64,000 nucleotides of DNA from Sandaracinus sp. (GTDB lineage Bacteria > Myxococcota_A > Polyangia > Polyangiales > Houyiibacteriaceae): assembly GCA_002699025.1 (NCBI GenBank), contig PABA01000110.1, forward strand, positions 23,361-87,360, written 5' to 3'. Shown one piece after another: positions 23,282-30,999 of this stretch. Under the pieces are notes generated by a model. That model was not told where the DNA came from, made no database searches, and was given only the letters and a program-made list of their open reading frames with translations. The position numbers were made by a program, and so were the translations under genes. The stretch's first letter is position 1, and every line of letters starts with the position of its first letter.

Positions 23282-24394
23282 TCAGTGGCTCGGCGCCGGC
23301 GGGTGCCGGTTCAGCTCTTCGGCCTGCTCCTCGAGGTGCCAGGGCCGCTCCGCGTAGACGTCGTCGAAGAGCGTCTCGCGTCCGAGCATCGGGAGCTCCT
23401 CGACGCGGCGGATGGCCGCGAGGATCTCCTCCGTGAGCTCCTTCTCGAGCGCCGCGCGGCCGTCCTCGTCGACGAGGCCCCGCTGCTGCAGGTAGCGCTC
23501 GAAGCGAAGCACCGGGTCCTTCTTTCGCCAGGCCTCGACCTCGGCCTCGTCGCGATAGCGCGTCGGGTCGTCGCTCGAGCTGTGGGCGCCCATGCGGTAG
23601 GTGACGGCCTCGATGAAGGTCGGGCCCTCGCCGGCGCGGGCGCGCTCGATGGCGGCGCCGATGACCGCGTGGCAGGCGAGGATGTCGTTGCCGTCGACGC
23701 GGATGCCCGGGAGGCCGTAGGCGTGCGCCTTCACGGCGAAGGTCTCCGAGGCCGTCTGCTTGCTGCTCGGCACGCTGATCGCCCAGTGGTTGTTCTGGCA
23801 GATGAGCACGCAGGGCGGCTTGGCGACGCCGGCGAAGTTCGTCGCCGTGTGGAAGTCGGGCTCGCTCGTGGCGCCGTCGCCCGTGAAGCCGACCGTGACC
23901 ACGTCGTCGTCGCCGCGCAGCTTGGCGGCCCAGGCGGCGCCGACGGCCTGGGGGAGCTGCGGGCCGAGGCAGCTCGACCAGCTCACGTGGTTCACCGCGC
24001 GCCCGGCCATGTGCATGGGCTGCTGGCGGCCCTTGTTCACGTCGCCCGAGTTCCCGTAGATCTGCGCGAGCCAGGTCTCGAGGGGGAAGCCGCGGACCAG
24101 CATGATCACGGCCTCGCGGAGCGCCTGGAAGACCCAGTCCTGCGGCTGGAGGTTCACGGCCGTGGCGATGGGCGTGGCCTCCTGGCCCGTGCTCGCGCCG
24201 TAGAAGCCGACCTTGCCCTGGCGCTGGCGCATCAGCATCCGCTCGTCGATGAGGCGGATGCGGAGCATGTGGCGGAAGAGCGCGAGGAGCGCGTCGTCGT
24301 CGAGCGCCGGAGCCTTCGCCTCGTCGACGGTGCCGTCCTCGCGGAGCACCTGGTAGAGGCCGAGGCTGGGGTGGTCGGGGGGCAGGGGGGGCAT
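23282..24394 (-). CDS. 2-oxo-acid dehydrogenase E1 component, alpha subunit (branched-chain type likely)
   Basis: A 370-residue thiamine-diphosphate enzyme subunit. The ThDP motif starts at GFTGDGATSEPDFHTATNFAG and ends CQNNHWAIS (GDG...NN, about residues 185-220). The phosphorylation-loop region YRMGAHSSSDDPTRYR is the branched-chain type (BCKDH) rather than the pyruvate type, as is RQGKVGFYGASTGQEA. It decarboxylates 2-oxo acids and passes the acyl group to lipoyl-E2. The usual partner E1-beta is not adjacent; the gene is followed by lpdA after 133 bp. Whether it serves branched-chain amino-acid breakdown and iso-fatty acid supply, common in myxobacteria, or pyruvate is open, so no symbol is given. 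Confidence 0.9.
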   Translation of the reverse strand: MPPLPPDHPSLGLYQVLREDGTVDEAKAPALDDDALLALFRHMLRIRLIDERMLMRQRQGKVGFYGASTGQEATPIATAVNLQPQDWVFQALREAVIMLVRGFPLETWLAQIYGNSGDVNKGRQQPMHMAGRAVNHVSWSSCLGPQLPQAVGAAWAAKLRGDDDVVTVGFTGDGATSEPDFHTATNFAGVAKPPCVLICQNNHWAISVPSSKQTASETFAVKAHAYGLPGIRVDGNDILACHAVIGAAIERARAGEGPTFIEAVTYRMGAHSSSDDPTRYRDEAEVEAWRKKDPVLRFERYLQQRGLVDEDGRAALEKELTEEILAAIRRVEELPMLGRETLFDDVYAERPWHLEEQAEELNRHPPAPSH

Positions 24395-24481
24395 GAGGCC
24401 CGCGCATCTTATCGCCGGGCCCTATCGGGTCAATGGGGCTGCTCACCCGCGAGAGAGCGTCCCCGTTTGCGGACGTGGGTC

Positions 24482-24540
24482 GTGATCCCTTCCTCCGGTC
24501 GGGATGCCGTCCGCCATCCGCTCTCCGCGTTCCGTGGCGC
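24482..24540. repeat. Outer inverted repeat, left arm
   Basis: Reverse complement relation to 26352-26412: a 17-base exact block GGTCGGGATGCCGTCCG plus the flanking GTGATCCC and TTCCGTGGCG blocks are shared after reversal, with small gaps between. The same core in the opposite sense (AGCGGACGGCGGA ... CGACCGAAGGGA) is the building block of the array at 33640-34007. Confidence 0.75.
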
Positions 24541-24661
24541 AGGCATCGACGCCACTCCGACGGTCACGTCCGCCCGCTCCAGCCGAGCGCACCCTGCGCA
24601 CGGCGAGACCCCGACTCCGCGCCGCACGAGCAACGCGGAAGGATGACGCTCCCGAGCTCCC

Positions 24662-24752
24662 GGACCCCCGCGGCCAAAGGCCGCTCGTCGCCGAAGGCGG
24701 CGAAACCCGGACCCCCCGGCCGAAGGCCGCCCGAAGGCGGCGAAACCCGGAT
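24662..24752. repeat. Inner inverted repeat, left arm, with degenerate tandem copy
   Basis: 24662-24710 matches the reverse complement of 26151-26199 over about 48 bases with two or three mismatches (blocks GACCCCCGCGGCC, AAGGCCGCTCG, CGCCGAAGGCGGCG and AAACCCGG). A shorter second copy follows directly (CCGAAGGCCGCCCGAAGG then GCGAAACCCGG to about 24750). Both arms consist of nested GGCCG/CGGCC palindromes. Confidence 0.8.
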
Positions 24753-24790
24753 CCCCGCGGCTGAAGCCCGCCTCGCCCGAAGGCCGCTAC

Positions 24791-25231
24791 TCAGCGCGCG
24801 GCCGGCAGCTCCTGGAAGAGCACGACCCGCCAGCGCTCGCCGCCGTCCTCGAGGGGCTCGCTCACCACCGGCACCTCGACCTCGCGTCCCGCCCCGCGCA
24901 CGACCACCACGCCCGCGCCGTCCTCCACGCGCGCCTCGAGCTCGCGCAGCGGCACGCGCAGCCGGAAGGTGCCCGGCGCGATCATCTCCCAGGGCGCCAG
25001 CTCGCGCCGGGCGAGGTTGCTCGCCCGCCGGGCCCGCCGCTCGAGCTCCTGCCGGCTCGCCGGGTCGAGGAGCGCGAAGGCGTCCGCGCGCGCGTCCCCG
25101 TCGTACTCGCTCCGCTCCATCGCCGCGACGAAGGCGCGGATGGCCCCCTCCGGCGTGGCGTCCGGGGGCGGCTCCGCGCACCCGGCGAGCGCCGCGAGGG
25201 CGAGCAGAACGGACCGGCCACGGAAGCGCAC
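24791..25231 (-). CDS. Small lipoprotein, unknown function
   Basis: A 146-residue lipoprotein beginning with GTG at 25231: VRFRGRSVLLALAALAGCAE, with lipobox LAGC at about residue 18. The mature part holds a helical segment TPEGAIRAFVAAMERSEY, a form often seen in SnoaL/NTF2-like or DUF4878-like lipoproteins, then LARRELAPWEMIAPGTFRLRVPL and strand-rich sequence ending WRVVLFQELPAAR. Some resemblance to NTF2-like lipoproteins (AIRAF, then a final strand WRVVLF) but not certain. It is divergent from the lipoprotein gene at 25365, with a 133-bp shared promoter region, and the pair lies inside nested inverted repeats. Confidence 0.65.
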   Translation of the reverse strand: MRFRGRSVLLALAALAGCAEPPPDATPEGAIRAFVAAMERSEYDGDARADAFALLDPASRQELERRARRASNLARRELAPWEMIAPGTFRLRVPLRELEARVEDGAGVVVVRGAGREVEVPVVSEPLEDGGERWRVVLFQELPAAR

Positions 25232-25364
25232 CGGCCGAGCCTGGAGAGCCCGCGCGCCCCGCGCAAGCCCCCCGCCGGGGCAGCTCGCCTCGCCGCCGTG
25301 ACGGTGCGCCCCGCTCGCCGCGTCCACCGCGGGTCGGCCCGCCCCGTGCAACGTCTCGCGGACC

Positions 25365-26129
25365 ATGCGCACCCCGCGACTCCTCCCGATCCCCGCCCTC
25401 CTCCTCGCCGCCTGCGCGCACGACCCCGCCCCGCCCGCGGCCACCCCGAGCGCCGACCCGACCCCCATCGAGGGCCCGGCCGGGCTCGACGCCGAGCGCG
25501 AGACGCCCAGCCGCGTCGACGAGCTCGCCGCCGCGCTCAGCACCCCCTCCTACCGCGTCGACGTCGGCGGCTTCGTCCACCGCGCCGAGCACCTCCCGAC
25601 GCGCGGCCGCCGCCTGGTCACGCCCGACGCCACGCTCGAGGTCTACCCCTTCGAGGACGCGCGCCGCGCCGCGCGCTTCGCCGTGCGCATCAGCCCTGAC
25701 GGCCGCCACGTCGACGGCAAGCGCTTCCCGTGGCTCGAGGCCACCCACTTCTGGCTCCTCGGTCGCCACCTGATCCTGCTCCGGGGCGTCGAGCCCACGC
25801 TGATGGCGCGCCTGGACCGGCACCCGAGCGCCATCCGGCTCACCGAGCGCATGGACCAGGCCGACCCCACCCGCGCCGCGGCGCGCGCCGGGGAGCGCGT
25901 CCGCCGCGCCGTCGCCACCCGCCTCGAGACCACCCAGGGCGCGCTGCGCGTCCGCGAGGTCGAGCTCGTCCGCTGGGAGGCCCCCTGCGAGGCGCTCCAG
26001 ACCGACGCGAGCACCGCCTCCTGCGCCGAGCCCCTCCTCGGCTGGCGCGTCACCCTCGACCACCACGACCAGCCCCTGATCGCTCGCACCGATCTCATGG
26101 GCGCCCGCCTCGCCATCGAGGGCAGCTGA
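25365..26129 (+). CDS. Lipoprotein, unknown function
   Basis: A 254-residue lipoprotein: signal MRTPRLLPIPALLLAACAHD with lipobox LAAC. After a Pro/Ala-rich spacer (about 20-45), the mature part is mixed: SRVDELAAALSTPSYRVDVGGFVH, LEVYPFEDARRAARFAVRISPDG, HFWLLGRHLILLRG and a Cys pair near the end (APCEALQTD, TASCAEPL) that could form a disulfide. I do not recognise the family. Transcribed divergently from the lipoprotein gene at 24791-25231; inverted repeats enclose both genes. Confidence 0.65.
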   Translation: MRTPRLLPIPALLLAACAHDPAPPAATPSADPTPIEGPAGLDAERETPSRVDELAAALSTPSYRVDVGGFVHRAEHLPTRGRRLVTPDATLEVYPFEDARRAARFAVRISPDGRHVDGKRFPWLEATHFWLLGRHLILLRGVEPTLMARLDRHPSAIRLTERMDQADPTRAAARAGERVRRAVATRLETTQGALRVREVELVRWEAPCEALQTDASTASCAEPLLGWRVTLDHHDQPLIARTDLMGARLAIEGS

Positions 26130-26150
26130 CCGCGCTGCGCGCGGCGGGGA

Positions 26151-26199
26151 CCGGGTTTCGCCGCCTTCGGCGCCGAGCGGCCTTCGGCCGCGGGGGTCG
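26151..26199. repeat. Inner inverted repeat, right arm
   Basis: Reverse complement of 24662-24710 with two or three mismatches; begins CCGGGTTTCGCCGCCTTCGG, 22 bp after the stop of the lipoprotein gene. Could also act as the terminator of that gene since it contains nested GC-rich hairpins. Confidence 0.8.
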
Positions 26200-26281
26200 G
26201 GGAACTGCGCGGCGTGGATCTCTCGTGGGGCTCGAGGGCGTCCGCAAGCGGCCACGGCGCGCTCCGGGTCTCGTCATGGCC

Positions 26282-26412
26282 GCCACGGAAAGCGGACGGC
26301 GGCGGCGTTCGCCCGCTCCGCGAACGCGGCCTCCTGCGTGCCGTCGGCGCTGCCGCCACGGAAAGCGGACGGCGGACAGCGGACGGCATCCCGACCGAAG
26401 GGAGGGATCAGC
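26282..26412. repeat. Outer inverted repeat, right arm (two direct copies)
   Basis: GCCACGGAAAGCGGACGGCGG occurs at 26282 and again at 26354; the second copy runs on through GCGGACGGCATCCCGACCGAAGGGAGGGATCA and matches the reverse complement of 24482-24540. Its right edge touches the last codons of the minus-strand metallophosphoesterase gene. Between the copies lies GCTCCGCGAACGCGGC, related to the unit at 21486. Confidence 0.75.
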
Positions 26413-27778
26413 TGGAGACGAGCACGATCTTCGTGACCTCCGGCGGCGAGAAGAGTCGCGCCGGCGGGCCGGCCGTGCCGAAGCCGCGGTTCACGTAGAG
26501 CGTCCCGCCCTCGAGCTCGTAGCGGCCGCGCACCCAGCCGTGCGGCACGACCATCTCGGCCGGGTTGTAGCCGAAGCAGATCTGCCCGCCGTGCGTGTGC
26601 CCGCTGAGCTGGAGCTGCACCTGCCCCGCCGCTTCCTCGAAGAAGACCGGCTGATGCGCGAGCAGCACCTTCGGTACGTCCGGCGGCACCATGGCCAGCG
26701 CCCGCCCGAGGTCCGGCCCGCGCCCCGGCCCACGCGCCCAGAGGTCGTCCACGCCGAGGAGCCCGAAGGCGCCGCCCGCGTCGCCGATGAGCCGGCCGCC
26801 GTTCACCAGCACGTGGGCCTCCGCGCGGCGGAGCGCGTCCACCACCTCCTCCACGCCCGCGTAGTGGTCGTGGTTGCCGGGGATGGCGGCGACGCCGTCC
26901 CGCGTCAGGGGTCGGAGCTCCCGCACCAGGCGTCCGAGCATCGGCGCGTAGGCCGGGTCGTGATCGAGCAGGTCCCCCGTGAGCACGACGAGGTCCGGCG
27001 CCGCGTCCCGCACGAGCGCCACGGCCGCGCGGAGCTCCGCCTCGCCGATGAAGGTGCCGAAGTGGATGTCCGAGAGCTGGGCGATGGTGTAGCCGTCGAG
27101 GGTCCGCGGCAGGCCCGGGAGGGCGATGGGCACCTCGTCGATGGCGTAGTCGTGGCGCCCGAAGAGCGCCGCGTAGCCGCTCGAGCCGCCGGCTACCATC
27201 AGCGCCCCCGCCGACGCCCGCTGGAGGAACGCGCGCCGCCCGCCGAGCGTCGGCGCCGGTCCCGGCTCCACCGGCGCCCCAACCGGCGGCGCCCCAATCG
27301 TTGGCGCGTCGCGCGGAGGCGGGGGCGTCGCGTCTGCCGCGTCGACGTCGTCCAGCTCGCCGGAGCCCAGCTCGCCGGAGCCCGTCGCGCGCGCCGAGGA
27401 GGAGCCATCGCCCGTGGCTCCGCTCGCGGTCGCTCCCTGCTCGGGCGTCCCCGTGGCGCGCCGGCCTCGGAGCCGCTCGGCGACCCACCAGAGCCCGCCG
27501 AAGGCGTCGACGTGGAGCAGGAAGCCCGTCGCCAGCATCACCGCGAGCACCACCAGCGTGCCGCCCACGGCCCCGGCCTCGAGCCAGCCGTCCGGCAGCA
27601 CGCCACGCATGGCGCGCCCACCGAAGAGGAGCACCATGCCGAGCACGAAGAGCGCGGCCAGCGCCGCCTTCGCGCGCCGCCCGAGGCCCCAGACGCGCGC
27701 CGCCCGCCGGAAGACGTAGGCGTGCATGCCGCCGAGGACGACGAAGAGGACGCTCAGGAAGATCAGCCAGCGGCTCAC
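26408..27778 (-). CDS. Membrane metallophosphoesterase with TAT-like linker
   Basis: A 456-residue protein. The first 110 residues hold about four membrane helices (SRWLIFLSVLFVVLGGMHAYVF, AALAALFVLGMVLLFGG, LVVLAVMLATGFLLHV), then a disordered Gly/Ser/Pro linker, then RRAFLQRASAGALMVAGG, a twin-Arg-like helix, and a calcineurin-like phosphoesterase domain. Metal motifs are SDIHFG (DxH), LTGDLLDHD (GDxxD), IPGNHDHY (GNHD), LAHQP and LSGHTHGGQICF (GHxH). The family (YkuE-like) acts on phosphodiesters or lipid-linked pyrophosphates at the outer face. GTG at 27778 is chosen because GGAGGA lies five bases upstream, the same spacing as for the OMP gene at 6213. Confidence 0.85.
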   Translation of the reverse strand: MSRWLIFLSVLFVVLGGMHAYVFRRAARVWGLGRRAKAALAALFVLGMVLLFGGRAMRGVLPDGWLEAGAVGGTLVVLAVMLATGFLLHVDAFGGLWWVAERLRGRRATGTPEQGATASGATGDGSSSARATGSGELGSGELDDVDAADATPPPPRDAPTIGAPPVGAPVEPGPAPTLGGRRAFLQRASAGALMVAGGSSGYAALFGRHDYAIDEVPIALPGLPRTLDGYTIAQLSDIHFGTFIGEAELRAAVALVRDAAPDLVVLTGDLLDHDPAYAPMLGRLVRELRPLTRDGVAAIPGNHDHYAGVEEVVDALRRAEAHVLVNGGRLIGDAGGAFGLLGVDDLWARGPGRGPDLGRALAMVPPDVPKVLLAHQPVFFEEAAGQVQLQLSGHTHGGQICFGYNPAEMVVPHGWVRGRYELEGGTLYVNRGFGTAGPPARLFSPPEVTKIVLVSS

Positions 27779-27894
27779 GGGTCCTCCGAACCTGCGGCCG
27801 GCGCGTCCCGATGGCAACGGTCTCGCCCGGCGGCGGCCTCGCTCTTTGCTCGCCGCGCTCGCGTCCCTCTTCCCATCTCGCCCATACTGCGGGC

Positions 27895-29364
27895 GTGACC
27901 GATCCGAGTCGCGCCGCGGCGCGCGCGGAGGCGGCGCTCGTGGACCTCGCCCGAGCCCCCGACCGCCGCGCCCCGGCGACCGCCCACCTCCTCCTCGCCG
28001 CCGCGCGACGGGGGGCCGACGTCGAGCTGGACGCGCAGCTCGCGTTCTGGGAGGGCCGCGCGCCGGGCTCGCGCGGCGGCGACGCCCGCTATCGCTGGGA
28101 GCTCCGGCACGAGCGCGCCCCGGACGCCGGCTGGTGCGGACCCGCGAGCGAGTGGACGACCTGGCGGCCGGGCGACGCCGACTACTTCGCCCGCGAGCCC
28201 GCGCGCTTCGAGGAGCGCCTCACGGTCCCCATCGCCGTGGTCGGCGGCCTCGCGCTCCTCGAGCGCTGCGCCGACGACGAGCGCACCCGCGCCCTCCTCG
28301 CGGAGGCCCTCCCGGTCGCCCGCCGCGACTTCGCCCAGCGCGCCCAGATGGCGCACGCCTGGGCCGACCTCTTCGCCCTGCACGTGCTCGTGCGCGCGCC
28401 GCGCGTCCTCGAGCACCTCGAGCCCTTCGCCATCGCCATCGCCTCCTGCTGGGCCCCGGAGCTCGCGGCGGACGGGCTCGTCCAAGGCGTGCGCTTCCCC
28501 TTCCACGGTCAGCCCCTGCCGAGCGCCTCGGCCATGCTCGCCGGCGGGCTCCTCGCGCTGGGGATCGACGTCCCGCAGGTGGCCCGCCTCGCCGCCGGGC
28601 TCCTCGAACGGACCTCGGACGGAGCGCGCTGGGCCGACGGCGCCGAGGCGCCGGACTTCTTCACCACCTTCCTCGTCGCCGAGCTCCTCGCGCGCGTCGA
28701 TCCGGCCTTCGATCCGCTCCCCGCCGCGCGCTTCGTCGCCGCGGCCCAGGGGGAGGACGGGCTCTTTCGCGCGCTCGGGCCCGAGGCGCCCTGGCTCACG
28801 GACTCCGTCGCGCGCTTCCTCCGGGCCACGGAGCGGCCCTTCGCCGAGCGCTTCGAGTGGCCGCACCTCCCGGACGCGAACCGGGACCACAAGACCAAGC
28901 TCCCCTTCTACGCCTACTTCGTCCGCCTCGCCGAGCTCCTCGGCGCGCTCCCGGGGCTCGCGGCGGCGGACTGCGAGCTCGCCTTCCTCGACCTCTGCGG
29001 CTTCCGCGCCTTCAACAACCGCTTCGGTCAGGAGCGTGGGGACGCCGTGCTGGCGGCCGTGGCGGGCGAGCTGGACGCGATCGAGGGCGTGGTCGCCGTA
29101 CGCGACGGGGGCGACGAGTTCCTGCTGGTCGGCGCGCCCACGGGCGAAGGGCTCGGTGAGCGGCTCCGCGCCTTCCGCGCGCGCTGGCCCGAGGTCTTCG
29201 CGGCGCGCTTCGGGGCGGACGTCCCGCCGGTGCGCGCGCGGGTCCTGCTCGGCGTCGCCGAGGGCGGGCGGGTGCGGGCCGCCCGCGAGCGCCTCGGTCG
29301 CGAGGTCGGCGCGCTGAAGCAGCTCGACGAGGAGGCCCCGCTCCGCGAGCTCGGCCGGCTCTGA
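27895..29364 (+). CDS. GGDEF-domain protein with N-terminal alpha-toroid-like region
   Basis: A 489-residue soluble protein. The C-terminal 130 residues form a GGDEF (diguanylate cyclase) domain: FLDLCGFRAFNNRFGQERGD matches the DxxxFxxxNxxxGxxxGD core and RDGGDEFLLVG holds an intact GGDEF signature (residues 405-409). No RxxD inhibitory site is seen at the usual distance. The N-terminal 340 residues are helical with repeats such as AARFVAAAQGEDGLFRALG that resemble the QxxDGxW repeat of prenyltransferase/terpene-cyclase toroids; no sensor domain of a known class is evident. It probably makes or binds cyclic di-GMP. GTG start, weak ribosome site. Divergent from the phosphoesterase gene; the glycosyltransferase gene follows. 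Confidence 0.7.
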   Translation: MTDPSRAAARAEAALVDLARAPDRRAPATAHLLLAAARRGADVELDAQLAFWEGRAPGSRGGDARYRWELRHERAPDAGWCGPASEWTTWRPGDADYFAREPARFEERLTVPIAVVGGLALLERCADDERTRALLAEALPVARRDFAQRAQMAHAWADLFALHVLVRAPRVLEHLEPFAIAIASCWAPELAADGLVQGVRFPFHGQPLPSASAMLAGGLLALGIDVPQVARLAAGLLERTSDGARWADGAEAPDFFTTFLVAELLARVDPAFDPLPAARFVAAAQGEDGLFRALGPEAPWLTDSVARFLRATERPFAERFEWPHLPDANRDHKTKLPFYAYFVRLAELLGALPGLAAADCELAFLDLCGFRAFNNRFGQERGDAVLAAVAGELDAIEGVVAVRDGGDEFLLVGAPTGEGLGERLRAFRARWPEVFAARFGADVPPVRARVLLGVAEGGRVRAARERLGREVGALKQLDEEAPLRELGRL

Positions 29365-29633
29365 GCGCGGGCCGGGATGGAGAGGGCGCTCCCGAGCCCG
29401 GTGGTGATCCCCTCCTCCGCGGCCCGGCTCGGGCGCTCGCGTCCCCCTGTGGTCGTCGCGTCACGGGGAGCGTGCGCGCGCTTCACGAACGCCGCCCGCG
29501 GCGCGCTCCCTCCGCGACGACGCGCGGCCTCCGAGCGTGGCGAGCTCCTTGCAGTCCCTCTCGCGCCGAGCCGTCGAGGCCGCGACCGCGCGCCACGGCT
29601 GGCCCGGCCACCGATCCAGAGGGAACAGCGTCC

Positions 29634-30914
29634 ATGCGAATCCACGTCTCCTACGAGAAGACCCTCCCGCGGTCCGACGCCGACGCCGAGGTCGTCGTCC
29701 ACACCGCGGCCGCCCTCGCGCGCCGCGGACACGCCCTCACCCTGGTCGCCCCCGGCCAGCCCGGTCGCCCCCCGCTCTCCACCGAGGACCTCCTCGCGCA
29801 CCAGGGCGCCCGCGCGCCCCTCGAGCGCTTCGGCTTCCTCGAGGCCAGCGCCCACCTCGGAGACGGCCCGGGAGGCCTCTTCCTCCCGCTCCGCATGGGC
29901 GCCCAGGCCCACCGCGTCGTCCGCGACCCGCGCGCTCGCGCCGCCGACGTCTTCTACGCGCGCAACCCGCTCACCCTCGCGCTCGCCCTCCGCGCCGGCC
30001 ACCGCGTCCTCTTCGATCACTACCGCCCCTGGGCCGACCAGGTGCCGCCCCTCCAGCCCTTCCTCCGTGCCGCGCTCCTCCACCCCCGCTGCCTCGGCGC
30101 CGTGCTCCACTCGGAGGTCGCGCGCCAGAGCTACGCCCGCCTCGGCGTGCCCGCCGATCAGCTCCGTGTCGTGCACAACGGCTGGGCTCCGAGCCGCCTC
30201 GAGCCGCGCCTCTCGCGCGCCGACGCGCGCGCTCGCGTGGGCCTCCCGGTCGATCGTCCCGTCGCCGTCTACGCCGGGCGCGTCAACGCGGCGAAGGGCC
30301 TCGACGTCGTCCTCGCGATGGCGCGCCACTTGCCCCAGGTGCTCTTCGTCCTCGTCGGCTCCACCGGCGAGGGCCCCATCGAGCGCGCCGCCGCCAATCT
30401 CGAGAACGTGCGCGTCGTCCCCTGGCAGGCCTTCGCCGACACGGCGCCCTACCTGCACGCCGCCGACGCCCTGATCATCCCGCCGAGCGCCGCGCCCCTC
30501 ACGCAGCACGGCTCGACCGTGCTCCCCCTCAAGCTCTTCCTCTACCTCGGCGCCGGCAAGGCGATCCTGGCGCCGAGCGGGCCCGACGTCCGCGAGCTCC
30601 TCGAGCACGATCGCAACGCGCTCCTCGTGCCCCCGGGGGACGTGCCCGCCGCCTTGGTCGCGCTCCGCGCCCTCGTGGGCGACCGACTCCTCCGGGAGCG
30701 CCTCGGCCGCCGCGCCCGCGAGGACGCGGAGGCGCTGACCTGGGACGGCCGCGCGGCCCGCATCGAGGCGTTCCTCGAGGAGCGCCTCGCGACCCAGGCC
30801 CCCGCCGAGTGGTCGCCGCGCCGCTTCCTCCAGGAGAGCCGCCGCTGGGTCGCTCAGGCGCTCGCGCGGGGCCGCGTCGTCCTCCCGGCCCGCCTCGACG
30901 TCGACGTCGCCTGA
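29634..30914 (+). CDS. Glycosyltransferase family 4 (GT-B fold)
   Basis: A 426-residue GT-B glycosyltransferase. The N-terminal half has SDADAEVVVHTAAALARRGHALTLVAPG and LRVVHNGWAP at the domain boundary; the C-terminal nucleotide-sugar domain begins PVAVYAGRVNAAKGLDVVLAMA, with VRVVPWQAFADTAPYLHAADALIIP and the sugar-nucleotide loop TVLPLKLFLYLGAGKAILAP, DVRELLEHDRNALLVPPGD. The usual EX7E motif is present as PLKLFLYLGAGK-like variation rather than a clean match, which is common in family 4. Acceptor and sugar are unknown. A ribosome site GGGAACAG lies before ATG 29634; a 270-bp gap upstream has no gene but carries GTGGTGATCCCCTCCTCCG near 29400, a partial copy of the outer repeat. Confidence 0.82.
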   Translation: MRIHVSYEKTLPRSDADAEVVVHTAAALARRGHALTLVAPGQPGRPPLSTEDLLAHQGARAPLERFGFLEASAHLGDGPGGLFLPLRMGAQAHRVVRDPRARAADVFYARNPLTLALALRAGHRVLFDHYRPWADQVPPLQPFLRAALLHPRCLGAVLHSEVARQSYARLGVPADQLRVVHNGWAPSRLEPRLSRADARARVGLPVDRPVAVYAGRVNAAKGLDVVLAMARHLPQVLFVLVGSTGEGPIERAAANLENVRVVPWQAFADTAPYLHAADALIIPPSAAPLTQHGSTVLPLKLFLYLGAGKAILAPSGPDVRELLEHDRNALLVPPGDVPAALVALRALVGDRLLRERLGRRAREDAEALTWDGRAARIEAFLEERLATQAPAEWSPRRFLQESRRWVAQALARGRVVLPARLDVDVA

Positions 30915-30999
30915 GCGCGCCGACGCGCTCGCCTCGCCGCTCTCGCTTCCCGACCCTCCCTGCCGCTCCCTGCGCTCGCCGCCGCCCCCAGCGCTCCCC

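Larger units (their letters stand above)
24395..24790. other. Gene-free gap of 396 bp with inverted-repeat elements
   Basis: Upstream of the E1-alpha gene and downstream of a minus-strand lipoprotein gene. It contains the left arms of the outer (24482-24540) and inner (24662-24710) inverted repeat pairs described separately. No credible coding frame. The promoter for the E1-alpha gene must lie in its left part. Confidence 0.65.

Noticed and set aside
23243..24646. Plus-strand open frame of 467 codons
   Set aside because: Antisense of the E1-alpha gene and running into repeats.
26130..26407. Insertion sequence between the inverted repeats
   Set aside because: No transposase frame is present in the block 24482-26412 and no target-site duplication could be seen, so it is not called a mobile element.
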